A DNA stretch of 64,000 nt from Macrostomum hystrix (Eukaryota > Platyhelminthes > Macrostomidae). The stretch spans positions 620,001 to 684,000 of the forward strand of contig CATNEN010000031.1 of NCBI GenBank assembly GCA_950097015.1, in the 5' to 3' direction. Shown here in pieces: positions 1 to 11,599 of the stretch. The first letter of the stretch is position 1, and each line of letters starts with the position of its first letter. The translations under genes were made by a program, and so were the position numbers. The notes below the pieces were generated by a model, which searched no databases, was not told where the DNA came from, and saw nothing but the letters and a program-made list of their open reading frames with translations.

Positions 1-28
1 TTATTATATCTCCCTCGAACTCTGGTCA

Positions 29-475
29 TAATAATAATAATAATAATAATTGCAGGGTTCATGGGTTAAATTTTCCATCAACCCCATTACCACAAGACAA
101 TTAATTCTATGCAATAGCTGGGACATGCAATGAAGGGAAATTTTAGGCAATGGCACATCATTTGGTGACACAAGACCCGCAGCTAGCGTAGCGAGGAGGT
201 AATTCTGAATTGAGCCCAGCACACATGCACACAGATACCGTGCGCAAACATACGCTCATACAGGTGTGTACATCTGCTCTGATTTTCTCATAGTCTGTCA
301 CTGTACACTGCTCTGGTTGGCCGTAAGGTTGGGCGAAAATGGCACAACGGCCAAGCCTTCTCACCACATGGCTGCGCCACAAAGAAATGTGGCCTCGCCT
401 CGAAATCGAGCTAAGGGAACTTGGTGCGAGAGTGAGGTGTGTTAGACTGCTTTGCTACTCACCCCCCCTTAAAGA
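29..475 (-). mobile_element. tRNA-derived SINE, copy A
   Basis: Read on the minus strand this repeat starts with a tRNA-like head (box A-like segment near 470, box B-like GCTCGATTTCG near 410) and ends in an (ATT)n tail at about 31-51. The block around the B box and the GGCGAGGCCACATT segment recurs near 45490. The stretch with GGCAATGG and ATCATTTGGTG recurs near 7070. Several diverged copies in one window support a tRNA-derived SINE family. No target-site duplication was identified. The family name is unknown. Confidence 0.6.
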
Positions 476-481
476 GAAGTC

Positions 482-1654
482 GCGTTTCTTGCTCTTATCG
501 ATGTAATGAGTTTAGAGGCAACAAGGTGAGCCGCGGCACTTTGACGACGTTTTGATTTATCTCGGGAGACGAACCATGGTGATTAGGCGGATGCTAGATG
601 ACTTAGCCTGTTAAATTCACTAGAACTTAACCTTATTGAGCACGCCTGGACATGCTGGCAACTCTGTACCAGCTGTTTAACGTGCTGCAGGAAGAATGAC
701 AAGAGAGTTCAATTCAAGACAATAGCCCACAGATTTCGGACTTAGGGCGCGTGGTAGCTGAGTTAGACAATCGTGAAAGGCAAAACTCTACTTACGAGTA
801 CTCATGGACTGTTACTTTTTAACCTAGCACCATGTTTTTAGAAGTTTTTAGAACTGCCAGGCCAGGGGCCTTGATACTTTTTAGACACTTTCTAAAATGT
901 GTCAAGTAGTTTATTTCTAACATTTTGTAAGTGTATGCGTGGGATCGAGCTTGGTATGCATTTTCATAATTTTTGCATTTACTTAATGCTTGGTTACTTT
1001 TTGCAGAACTGGAAGAGACATCTAGAAAGGCAAAGATTGCAAGGTATGTTTTCCTAGTGACTGAAATACGAGTATATTTACATAAAAAAATAGGTTTTCT
1101 ATCGGAATTGTGTTTTTATTCCAGAGAGTTAGTGCAACAACAACAGGCTTAGGCTTCAAATTTGCCGGCTAACTGATTTCCTTTGACTTTACTGTAGCAC
1201 TTGGTTCATGTTTTTTGCTCATTGATACTCATTTTGCCTTTCCTGTTGACTGAAATAAATACCGATAATACTGGCTTTTAGTTCCGAAGGAAATCAAATT
1301 CTCTTTGTACGAGTATGTGAGTACCAATTTCATGATCTTGGTCTTTTAGAATGACATGACACTGATCTGATCTATGTCTATATACTCGTAGATATATACG
1401 ATCTGAAACTTTTAACTAACTGAAAAAATATAATCATAAGCAACACATTTGTCTTACAACTTCGTACGCTGATTTAGTCACACAAATGCTGAATAAAAAT
1501 GCGAAATCCAATTTTTTTGACAAACTGACTCTCATATTACGCGACCAAAATGTCCGAATTCATTTTTTGACAACGCATGGTAATATAAAGGAACTGTTAA
1601 TTAACTTTAAACAATTATATTAGGGCTTGAGAAACTATTTTACATTAACGGCGT
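482..1654. other. gene-poor 3' flank of PMPCB
   Basis: No supported coding exon, RNA gene or repeat array is seen. The sequence is AT-rich with frequent stops and presumably holds the PMPCB 3' UTR at its right end. Several copies of the octamer-like TACGAGTA/TACTCGTA occur here (near 795, 1055, 1306 and 1384). Confidence 0.5.
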
Positions 1655-4600
1655 TCAATGGTTCAATTCCGAAAACATGCCCCGCTTAACAAAGTCATAG
1701 TCGGGCAAATCACCAACTGGTCCGACGGCGGCCAGAGCCGGGCAACGGTCATAAACGTACTGGCCAACCACTTCGGCTAGTGATTCCGGCGTCACCCGCA
1801 TGATGCGCTCCTCCAGTTCTGCCAAAGGCACCCTGCGGCCGTAGCACAGCACATGACGGCCCAGCTCCTCGCAAGCTGGAGTAGTGCCGTCTAGTTGCAG
1901 ATATAGACTTGTGAGTAGGGCATCACGCGTGCAGGCCAGATCAGCCGGCTTAATGCCTCTGGCCAGGTGGCGCCAGTCAGCCTATTAATTAGTTGCGGTC
2001 GGTGTCTTCATTCTTTTAATCATAGATTAATTCTAGGCTACCTGTTACTGTCTAGGAGTATGAGTACAGTAGCTTATAGCATCCTATGACTATTTTACGT
2101 TTATTGCGCTTTTTGCTACATATATTACGAGTAAGCTCTTCTATCTAAGAATCTCAGATTGACTACCAATTAAAGCATACCTGAAAGTCGGCTAAAAAAC
2201 GCCCAACAGATTCTTTATTGGCAACAGTGTGCATGCCCCATAGGGAAGTGTCGGTGTAGCAGGTAAAGAAGCTCTGATAGGACAGCACGCCACCATTATA
2301 TTTTTCTCGAGCTCGCTTGGCAAGCCTAGCAGCAGCGGAGCCTCCGCCACCGCTGCCGCCGCCCTGCGCCCGATCCCACGAGCCGATATAGGCGGAAGCT
2401 AACATCAGGGGCACGGTGTCAGCGCTAGTCCATCCTGGACCTTCTACTGCCAGAGCGACGTGGGCAAATGGCAGCTGGTCGTCTGGATCCAACAGACTGG
2501 AGCCGCTGAAGCGCACTGGCGTATTGTCCACGGCGCCAGGCGAGGCCTCCACGGCTGGCATGCTACCAAAATGACGTTTACAAAGGTCTGTAAGCTCCGA
2601 GTGGTCTATGCCACCGGCAGCTGCTATAACCATACGCTGTGGTCTGTAGTGATCGGCCACGTATTTCTGCAGGTCCTGCCGTCTTAGAGATTTTACATTC
2701 TCCACCGGGCCCAGGATGGTGCGCGATAGAGGAGTGCCCTACAAGTTCGCGCCGGTTATTGGGGATGTGCAGTTAGTAATGGGCTTGATTATTCTTATTA
2801 TTTACTTGCACGTATAACAAAATCTGACTTTTTCATTCTCATTTTTTCCATGCCTACTAATATTTTATTCTTATCTGAATGAAAAAATTGTTTCAAATTG
2901 TTTCAAACCTAAAAATTCTTTTAAAACAATATAAAATAAATTGCGTAATTTAGAAAATGTCTATTAATACGCTTAAAGAACAATTAAAAATGTTAGATTC
3001 CGTTGCTAATAGTTAATTTAGCAATCGCACCTGATATGCAACGGCGTGCAGGTAATCAAAGACAACCTCTTGCAGGTTGGTCTCAACTTCCTGCATCTCC
3101 CTGAGGATGACGCCACGCTCTCGCTCAATCTGAGCCTCGTCGAATGTGGAATTTCGCAGAATATCTGCCAGCATACCCACAGCCCAGGGCAGGTCACGGC
3201 TAAAACACTTGGCATAGTACACTGTCATCTCGCGCGACGTATAAGCATTAAGATGGGCTCCACGATTTTCAACGTCTAGCTCGATGTCCTGCTGAGATCG
3301 GTTACGTGTACCTTTGAATGCCATGTGCTCAAGAAAATGCGCTGCACCATTTGTGTGATCATTCTCAAATCTACTGCCAGCGTCTACCCAGACACCGACA
3401 GTGCAGGTAGGCGTGCCCCAGTCTTCTGACGTCACGCGCATCCCATTGTCCAGGCGACTAATACGCGCCTCGGGCACCTTAGCTATGGCCTGGGAAACAG
3501 AAGCTGCTGCATGGTTGCTGAATAGGCGTCCCTGATGTGACAAAAGATAGATAGCATTCAATATTTTGGTTTGATTACAAATGATCATGATCACATGTTG
3601 AGCAACAAGTTAAACATGGCCTGTTCTGAACAGTTGAAAAAATAAAAAGCTACTTCAGGTAAAAATAAATATTTAGAGCTATAATTAAAAATCTAGCTAA
3701 AGCTCCACAGCAGTTTTGCTTAACCTCTGCAAAAGACATGGAGAAAATATATCCATTATTTTTATCTGTATGGATGAATTCCCAAAAATTGGGTACTTGA
3801 TTTTTGCAAGAGTTATTACTGCATTTATGCATTAAGCACAACTAAAAAACAAGGATAAGTTAGGTTAGGGTTAGTTACAATCTCAGTTAAAATACCCATG
3901 AAATATATCCATATTCAGCAAATAGCAAATAATGTTATTTGCAGATTTACTTATAAATAAAAAAAGTCATCAGAGTTAAAAAATTCCTAAATTATTAAAT
4001 ATGCCCTAAGTTGACAAATCATCTCTTTAGCTGAAAAAACTCTGGTAAGGTAACTCACTTTATAAGCCTGACGATGTCCGCTTAGGACAAAAAGCTTCGG
4101 CATTTTAAACATTTGTTGGCAATTTCATTTCTGTTCCTATCGCTTATAAAGCGAGTTACCTTACCAGATTTTTACTTTGAAACAAATTGTTGCTATCTGG
4201 ACATGAGCGTCGCATTTCTTTGGAAGTTCAAGCGTCTTACATACACTCTAGGGAAATGTCACCTCGACCATGGATTCCTTCATCAATGCCAAGAACTGCA
4301 ACTTTCGCCGCACTTCGCACAGTTCAAAGCACTTACATTCCGGCATTCAGGGATGTCACTGATGTCCATTTCCTTGTTGTCCGGAAACAGCTCCAGATCA
4401 ATAGACTGAGATCAAGACAACTACAAGAAGACTTTTTTGAGATATCAGCTCAGAGTGGTATCTTACTCTGTTCTGTGGCACCTGGTGTCCAAGAAGACAA
4501 ACGAACAACTGCAGTTTGACATTCAGAGACTCAAGAAGAAATTGTTTGGCCTGTGGACCCAGAGACAATTTGGTTTACTGGTCGATAATGTGATCACCAA

Positions 4601-7600
4601 CCTGTCAGGTCACCAATTCTCAATTTCTGAAGTTAACTGTCTGCAGTAGGGGATTAGAAATCCAAGCCTGCCCAGTCATTTCAATAAGAATCATATTGCC
4701 ACTGAGATCAAGATTGCTACTGGTAAGTGTCTCCATACTAGGAATGCTTGGACGAATGGCTTGCACCTACCACCCAAATGTAGGAATAGGCTCATTACCG
4801 GCTTTGAAACTTTCATTACCAAAGCTACTAACATGGTTACAAACAAGAGAAATAGACTGGTCCACAAAACGATGAAAGGCCTCAGGAAAAATGAGCAGAT
4901 CAAAATTACTGGCTATGATAAAGGCTATGGGGTTGCTATCCTCGACAACTCGGATTGTAAAAGCTTAACATGATTGTGCATGATCAGACCAAGTTCCATT
5001 GCCTGGGTACTGCTGAACACATACATGCGCAACACCCGGCCGAACCGGCCGGGTGAAACGAGGGCCAAGCAAGGTAAGTCGCAAAAACCAATCAACCAAG
5101 CGCAAAAAAATCAAAGGGGGGACCAAGGGACAAAAAAGGAAGGCGTGAAGAAAAGGAAAAAGGGGAGAGAAAAAGAGAGCAAATGAGAGCAAACTAAGTC
5201 GTAAATAGAGCAATGAAACGAACTAAGTCGCAAATGAGAGCAAAAACTAAGTCGCAAGGCCGGCTAAGATTTGGGAGGTTGCGCATGTATGGCTGAACAT
5301 GTGACGATGTCTTATCCCATTCTTAAGAATGAATGCAGCCTGCAATCTTTTGAATTCTTTTCTGAGAACGCATCTCAAACCACATGTTAGCCCTGACAGT
5401 TTCAAGTGTCTATCTCCAAGTGGCAGCCAGCCAGGGCAGCTCTACGGTCTTTGCAAGGTTCACTAGGCCAACCACCCTTTGAGACCCATCGTCTCTGTGA
5501 TTGGAATGGCTGAGTATGAACTTGCGAAGTACCTTGAAGCTTTGATCAAGCCCCTTTTGGAGCAGGGCACCAGTGTCAACTCTAATGGGGCCTTCCTCAA
5601 ATCCTTGAATTAGTACACTGTCAATCCCAATGACAAGCTGTTCAGCTTTGATGTGGTGTTGCTGTTCACCAACATCCCATTGAAGCTGGCTATTGATTTA
5701 GCCGCTGATCTGGTGTTTCAGAACAATCCCCCACCTTTCTCCAAAGTGACGTTCAAGAAGATATCCAAAAAACTACATTTATTACTACATCAACAAGTTC
5801 ATGAACAACAAATTCACTAATGGTCGCTTGCAGAGGGAAAGGGATAGAGATAAGGACCTGAACACTCCCATGATTATCCTGCCATTTATTGGAACCCCTT
5901 TGATGATGTTCAAGAAACAACTAGAAAAGATTTTTCGTAAATGGTTTGACTCTGATATCAAGGATTCAAGATAATATTTTGCATGGACAAGATTTCCTGT
6001 TTTGTTAGTAGATTGAAATCCCTTGTTCCAAGGCCACTTGTTGCAGGTGTCGTGTACAATTGTTCAATTGTTTAATTCAATTGTTCTGTGAATCAAAGCA
6101 CCAATTACATGGGAAAGACAAAATGACATTTTTACACGAGGAGCATTGGGTAAAAAACTCTGCTATCTGGGACCACTTGCTAGGTTGCGATAGTTGTTGT
6201 AATAAGGAGCCACTTGAACTGTTCAAAGTTGTTGACACCTGTAGGTAAGATTACAAACTGACCATTCTTGAAGCCATGTACATCAAGGCCCTCAAGCCAA
6301 ACCTTAATGTCTAATTAGTGGGGAATGGTGCAAGCCAACAGCTTCAAGTGTTCTGACATATTAGGCACACTTTCTCTCTGCACTGTGTGTGCGGTCCTCT
6401 CCAACCTCTTGATCATGGTTTGCCTTTTGACCTGTCCATAGGACTTTAACTCACAATGTACAACAACCTACTTTTAAACACCTGACTTTTTGTTTTTCAA
6501 TAGTTCGACCCTGTCCATTGGACTTTAACTCACAATATACAACAACCTACTTTTAAACACCTGTGTTTTCATTTTTCAATAAATTAACCCTGACGATGTC
6601 CGCCTAGGACAAAAGGCTTTGGCATTTTAAACATATGTTGGCGATTTCATTTCTGTTCCTGAAAAAACTATCTGTAGTTGGTGAATTGCCTAAAGCTAGT
6701 AAATCAGCAAATAATCTGATGTGAAATCTAACATATCCTTGGGTAGGAAAAATGGCCCCAAATTTAAAAAGTATCCCTGATTTACCAACTCAGCCTTTTT
6801 AATGGCTGATTCCCCAAAGCTGGTAAATAATCACAAATAACAATAGTTAGAAAAGTAGCAAAGCTTATAAATGGCTTATTATATTAATTACATAGGACCA
6901 GAAAGTACTTTTTGCTTAGGGCAAAGCTAGCTTTAAAGAAGGCTTTTTGGAAAAAAATTCATGGCTAGAAATGTTCATTGGAATAGTCTAAGTACAAAAG
7001 CTGTACCAGCTTTTACTACTAAGGTAAAAACATATTACTATGGAAGAAATGATTGCTAAGGGCTGTAGGCAATGGTAGATCATTTGGTGGTACTAGACCA
7101 ACAGCCAGCAAGGAGACAATTCTGCCTATTCCACTGACTACTGAGCATACACCCACTTAGATACTAAATGCAGGCAAAAATGCAAACAATTGTACATCTG
7201 CCCTGACATTTTTATCATCAGGCAGTGTTATTATTATCAATACACTTTCACTGTGCCTTGGACTTGGAGGTTGGCCCTTAAGGGTGTAAATTGTATGACA
7301 AGCCCCCAAGCCTCTTTTCTGCCACTTCATTCCAATTTTAATGTAGCCCGGCCATAATATAAGTTCAACTTTAGACTCAGTAAGAGGCAAATGCAATAAC
7401 CACTCTGCTACCCACCCACTCTCTGTGGGGTTGTAGGGAAACTTCTTGCAGGAAAAGCTCAAAGCTGAAAGAAAAACTTATATGAGCAAAGCTTGGTTGG
7501 ACTTTATTTTAATTTGCATTTGGTTTTGTTTATGTGCAGTTAGTTTAATAATATGGCATAGCAATAGCAATCCACATTAAAAATATTTACAATTTAAGCA

Positions 7601-7985
7601 ATTACAAAATGAGCTAAGTTAGGCAAGTCATTTAAAAGTGTCCAGGTCTACAATTTTACTAGGTCATATGGTCTAAATGAGCCTATATTTTAGGCCTAAT
7701 ACCTAGCTAGTAGGCTCACACAACAAAAGTTGTACAGAAAAAATGAATAGTCTGAAAATACTAAATCAAAGCCCACATACATACAATTTTATTTTTAAAA
7801 CAATTAGGGAGAGCATTACATACACAATAATAGGGTATATGCACTGAAGTTCATATATTAAGCTTAGCTACATTTATATTAGAGTTGTATGTTTACTATG
7901 TTATATTGTAAAAATCGAACATTCCCACCTTTCGCAAGCCTGAAAGTGTTGCCAAACAGAATCGGTTGCTGCTTAACAAAAACAT
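1655..7985 (-). CDS. PMPCB: mitochondrial processing peptidase subunit beta
   Basis: Four exons on the minus strand: 7929-7985, 3031-3531, 2181-2738 and 1655-1981. All junctions are GT-AG and phase 0, giving 480 aa; the human protein is about 489. Exon 1 encodes a short presequence, [19 protein letters not shown], rich in Ser, Leu and Arg without acidic residues, as expected for matrix import. Exon 2 carries the M16 metalloprotease zinc site HFLEH inside [13 protein letters not shown] and the run [15 protein letters not shown] that supplies the third ligand, so this is the catalytic beta subunit rather than alpha. Exons 3 and 4 encode the C-terminal M16 half with an LQLDGTTP segment. The product cleaves presequences from imported proteins in the matrix as an alpha-beta heterodimer. 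Intron 1 (4.4 kb) is bloated by a Penelope-like element and a SINE; the other introns are 200-300 bp. The exon 2 donor GTGCGA is non-consensus. Similarity to the family is strong throughout. Confidence 0.93.
4041..4168 (+). ncRNA. degenerate hammerhead-like motif in Penelope pseudo-LTR
   Basis: The core reads CTGACGA (4068-4074), a stem-loop GTCC/GGAC, then an A-run where GAAA would be expected, then a very short GC-TTCG-GC stem and ATT. Penelope-like elements are known to carry such minimal type I hammerheads in their pseudo-LTRs. The core is flanked by a 27-nt inverted repeat (4041-4067 against 4142-4168, one mismatch) that could form the outer stem. The lost G of GAAA suggests low or no activity. 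Confidence 0.5.
5020..5291. mobile_element. hAT-like MITE, copy 1
   Basis: The element is 272 bp, with terminal inverted repeats beginning CATACATGCGCAAC and ending GTTGCGCATGTATG. It is flanked by a perfect 8-bp target-site duplication, GCTGAACA, at 5012-5019 and 5292-5299. An 8-bp duplication is typical of hAT transposases. The interior has AGAGCAAA/ACTAAGTCG subrepeats and no coding capacity. It is inserted in the RT part of the Penelope-like element, so it is younger than that element. A second copy is at 37067-37376. Confidence 0.85.
6434..6585 (+). repeat. two-copy tandem duplication in Penelope 3' region
   Basis: Two adjacent copies of roughly 75 bp share the blocks CCTGTCCAT, GGACTTTAACTCACAAT and CAACCTACTTTTAAACACCTG. 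They lie just upstream of the 3' pseudo-LTR (6589-6660). Confidence 0.7.
6589..6660 (+). repeat. Penelope 3' pseudo-LTR segment
   Basis: It repeats the 4067-4137 segment (CTGACGA, GTCCGCCTAGGAC, TTGGCATTTTAAACAT, ATTTCATTTCTGTTCCT) with a handful of differences. This copy also has an A-run after the GGAC of stem II. It marks the 3' edge of the element. Confidence 0.7.
7065..7430 (-). mobile_element. tRNA-derived SINE, copy B
   Basis: On the minus strand the head reads GGTAGCAGAGTGGTTA (box A-like) and AAGTTGAACTT (box B-like), followed by GGGGGCTTGT and a CAAGTCCAAGGCACAGTG block that copy C (19915-20130) shares. Its left part matches copy A (29-475). It lies in PMPCB intron 1. Confidence 0.6.
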
Positions 7986-8456
7986 GTCCTGAAAATTTCA
8001 AAAGTCGCTGCAAGTCACTTCGTTCTTAACCATCCTATAAATACCAGAATATGAGTTTCCCTGGAATCTATCATTATCAATGTGTTAACACTGGTCAGAG
8101 GCGTCGTACAGCTGGAGCAAATTAGGGCTTATTTTTGTGCTTATTGAAGTATATAAAATATTTTTTTATATTTACTAATCATATCCATTTTTATTATCAA
8201 CATATTTTTGTTTGTAAAACGTTATAGGGCTTTTTGTTTTAACTGACAGATAGAATATTTTTTAAATGAAGTTATCGTCGAGTTTACAGATTAATGTTGT
8301 ATGAGAAGCACTCACTCAGCAATAATAGTAGTATAGCTTTCTTTCGCATTTCGCGGAAGAAGAAATGCTGCAACAATGTAATTTCCACTGGCTCCAAGAA
8401 AAAGGCGGCAACAGCACAATATTCGTCTATGGCCGCTTCCTATAGCTCCTGTAGAA

Positions 8457-8592
8457 AGCGATACATACAACATGCCTTAGGTGGCTATTTGCCGGCAGCA
8501 ACTGCGAAAATAAGCTGAAGCAGCGTAGCGGCTTCATCTTACGCCGTTGCTGCCGGCAAACAGCCGCCAACATGCATACATTGTGTGCCTAT
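8457..8592. repeat. imperfect inverted repeat with GC-rich core
   Basis: The arm at about 8460-8503, ending TTTGCCGGCAGCAAC, pairs with the arm at about 8546-8590, starting GTTGCTGCCGGCAAA. The loop is about 40 nt. The composition is much GC-richer than the surrounding sequence. Origin unknown; it could be a fold-back element remnant. Confidence 0.5.
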
Positions 8593-9683
8593 CCAATATT
8601 TAGATGCGATGGCGAGAATGTTTTTTTTCGGACGTTGTCATAAATGATGAATTATTGCACCTAATGAATAAGACCTCTAGGCCTGCAAGTTTTAGCTTAG
8701 TCAGAAAAATTGGCTGTACTTGTACATCTATACCATAATAAGTAGATAACCTGTATCTGTACACTTATTATTATAAACAGTGAACAAATTTCTCGTCCTA
8801 AAGTAAAATAAGCCCTATCTGGTTCTAGCTAGTGCTTGGTATTCTTGAACTTTAATCCTATAAAATAGACCTACTTTCACTTTTCCAATTGACTTGAAAC
8901 TTCCTGTTAATGTTGTCTTACTAGACCTATCTCTATCTCTATCTTGTAGCTTACCTGTAACTTGAAAAATTTAATATGTAAAGTTGATATTAGGCCTACC
9001 TTCAAGTTTGCTCATTGACATTGATTTTATGAAATAAATGTAAAGTAGGCCTAGTCTGGTTTTACCCTAATTTTATGAACAATAAATTATGTGAATATAA
9101 GGTAATGTATCATCAACCAAACAGTGTATCTTCAAACCGAAAAAGAATTTTGACTTTTTCCTTGGTCTCGTGCAAGACAAAAACAAGACACTCTATTGTG
9201 TTTCACAGAACAACTAATTTGAAAGTTGAAGAAATTATCTAAAAGCTGAGGCATGATGTGCAATGAAGCATTAAGAGGAAAGAAAGATATTGATGTTTTA
9301 GTAGAACTTTTTTTGCAAAAGCATACTTATTAATAACATTTTTTCAGTATGTACTTTAGACGAAGATGTATGTGGTTGCTAGCCAATTAAATGACCATAA
9401 ATGTAGTTAATTATAGAGCATGTGTCGTAGGGCTATCTGCTAAAATCTTACAGCTGCCACCAAGTTGTTGTAGGCCTCCTTCCTCTTTGGGTTTATATAC
9501 CACCGATACTCCTTTATTAATATTAAAAACTGCTTATTTCGCACCTTGAATTAACCTTAGTTTCCTTTGTCTATGACTTAGTTATTCTTCATAGGCTAGC
9601 TATGTACTCCCTTTTATTTCATATGCATATATTGCTTAACTTGGCCAGATAGGCTGCTTTCTTTCCAAAAATTGGTAGCGTTC

Positions 9684-9800
9684 TCACGAGTGTCCAAGCG
9701 GCAAGACACTTCTTCCTCTCCTCTACTTACTCACAACTGTCTGGCTCTCTGGTTTGTTCCCAGTCTTCAAGGCTTCCAAATGGACTGAAGTTGCCCAACT
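9684..9800 (+). mobile_element. possible SINE head
   Basis: GTCCAAGCGGCAAG resembles an A box, and about 70 bp later GGTTTGTTCCCAG resembles a degenerate B box. The spacing and order suit a tRNA-derived SINE, but the match to the other copies in this window is weak. Confidence 0.25.
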
Positions 9801-10590
9801 TTGCACACAGTGCTTTTCCACCAATCCACCAGAAGGGATTTACCCTTCTGCTCTTTAGTTTTACACTCCACTGCTTTTTATGACTATTCCCTTCTTTATT
9901 CTTTTGAATATTCCTGACTTGTGTATTATCACGGACTTGCTTTTCTCCTCCCTAAAATAATTGAAAAACACTTTGAGATTTATTCTCCTTTATTGCACTC
10001 AGAATTGGGCACAGGGTACCGGTTGGTTTTCCTAGGGCTAAATTGCGGCTATATTTATACAAAAATTGGGGGTGGATGACACAGTGTATTAAAACAAAGA
10101 ATAAAATCGGGAAAAGCATTTGGCAGGGATTCAAGTTTAGAAATATATGCAATAATATTAGGGCCTGCCTCAACTGGCTTCCCCTATATAAATTTTGGAA
10201 TAAGAAAAACGCGTGACAAAATTAATAGTAACAATAGCATACACAAAATAAAATGGGTAGCAAAAATGGCACATAAAGTAAAACAGGCAGCAAAATTTTA
10301 TAGAAAATACAACACAAAATAAAACGATTAAAACATTTAACACAATCAAATTGTCCCTTTTAGGAAAAATAACAGTCTTCAGGCAGTCTTTCATTGCGGG
10401 GCCAACCTACCGTACTTGCCATCCATCTCAACTCAATGTTGACCGGCAGTGGACTGCGGTTGATTACCTTTCATGCATATTGTACAGCCCTTTTCCAGGC
10501 GGCTATACAATGACTTCGGGCGAACTTCTTGCAGAATACACGCATAGTGGAATAGATTGCGGCCTGCTGTGGGTATCGCCGGTCATTGTT

Positions 10591-11483
10591 CTACAGTCCG
10601 GCATCCAGGATGTAGCCCTTCAGATGACGGTTTAGCTGCGTGTAATGCTCGTGTTGGGCCTGAGGAATTTCTGCCATTATTCGGGCTAATTCTTCTTGAT
10701 TCTCTGCGGGCTCCATATCGATGTCCTCATCTGTTTCTGGGCACTGCTGCGGCTGTGGTGACTGCTGAAGTGGCCGCTCTTGCTGCAATGGCGGCTGCTG
10801 TTGCGACGGCTGCATCTGCAGCTGCTCCTGCGATGGCTACGATTGCTGCTGCTGTGATGACTACGAGGGCTGCGGGGCGACTGCTGTGACGACTGCAGCT
10901 GCGGCTTTTGCTGGAAGTCTGTCCGGTATTGGTACTGGATTGGTACCTTCTGCGCTTTTCGTGCTATGTGCCGACCCTTAAGCGGTGGCTGTGGCTGAGG
11001 GACCGGCTTCGGCGCTATCGACCGCTGTCTGGCAGCTCGTCAACCTGGCTCCTGGCTTGGTGTACTGATGACTTTGGTGGTTCTGGCTACCTCCGTGGGC
11101 ATATTTTGAGCCTTTTCCAATGCTGCCACTGGTGCGATTGACTGCTGCCGGAGTTGATTTACCCTTGTGGTGGCATCAAGGAAAACCGGTAGCCTTGAAC
11201 TCGGCAGTTTCCTCTTACTTGCGATTTCTTCTTGCATTGTGGTGGCGGCTCGCTTCCGGGTGTTTACCCTCGATTGCTGACCAACCATAGACGGTTGCGT
11301 CCTCTGCCGTAATGGCGCCTCGAGTTCTCCCGACTCGTCAATGATCACTTGAATAATGTCTTCTTCGTCATTATCGGCTCTTTTCTCCTTATCCTGCTTC
11401 ACTCTATCCGGCTCAACATTCTCATTATCCAAAAAATCTACAGTCACAGCTTCTAACAGTTTCTCAAACTCACTTACGCTCAT
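10591..11483 (-). CDS. unrecognised two-ORF unit, possibly transposon ORF1
   Basis: I do not recognise this gene. The upstream ORF (11483 down to 11040, 147 aa) starts MSVSEFEKLLEAVTVDFLDN and is acidic, then basic, with a KRKLPSSRLP stretch. The downstream ORF (10815 down to 10591, 74 aa) begins with a Gln/Pro-rich run and continues EENQEEL-like acidic helix and HEHYTQLNRHLKGYILDAGL. Between them lies a Gln/Ser/Arg-rich open stretch in another frame, so the unit is either spliced or frameshifted. A good TATA box sits about 95 nt upstream of the first ATG. The first ATG is immediately followed by a donor-like GTAAGTGAG, so the ORF itself could be partly intronic. A gag-like ORF of a retroelement is one option; no family motif supports it. 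Confidence 0.3.
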
Positions 11484-11577
11484 AGCTTCACAATCTTACT
11501 CCATTTTGGACTTGCTTGCTTTGTCAATATGACTTTTCTCTCACTCTGTATGTTTGTTTGCCTTCCCAGAGCACTGG

Positions 11578-11586
11578 TTTATATAG
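11578..11586 (-). promoter_or_regulatory. TATA box candidate
   Basis: CTATATAAA on the minus strand, about 95 nt upstream of the ATG at 11483, a usual distance allowing a 60-nt leader. It is the only core-promoter-like signal near the unrecognised ORF pair. Confidence 0.45.
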
Positions 11587-11599
11587 GCGTGAGGCTGAT

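Larger units (their letters stand above)
4041..6660 (+). mobile_element. Penelope-like retroelement, degenerate
   Basis: It lies in PMPCB intron 1 on the opposite strand. Broken reading frames encode Penelope landmarks in order: [19 protein letters not shown] (about 4900-4960), the RT stretch YGLCKVH...PLRPIVS (5440-5490), [15 protein letters not shown] (5650-5700), then a GIY-YIG-type endonuclease region with [15 protein letters not shown] (6140-6190) and [15 protein letters not shown] (6270-6310). In-frame stops (for example TAG in the RT region) and frameshifts make it dead. Near-identical pseudo-LTR segments lie at both ends (about 4067-4137 and 6589-6660). A MITE interrupts it at 5020-5291. 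Confidence 0.85.
7986..10590. other. AT-rich intergenic region upstream of PMPCB
   Basis: No supportable exon is visible. The PMPCB promoter should lie just right of 7985, but no clear TATA box was picked. The region contains an imperfect palindrome at 8457-8592 and a doubtful SINE head at 9684-9800; the rest is AT-rich with short open frames only. Confidence 0.45.
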
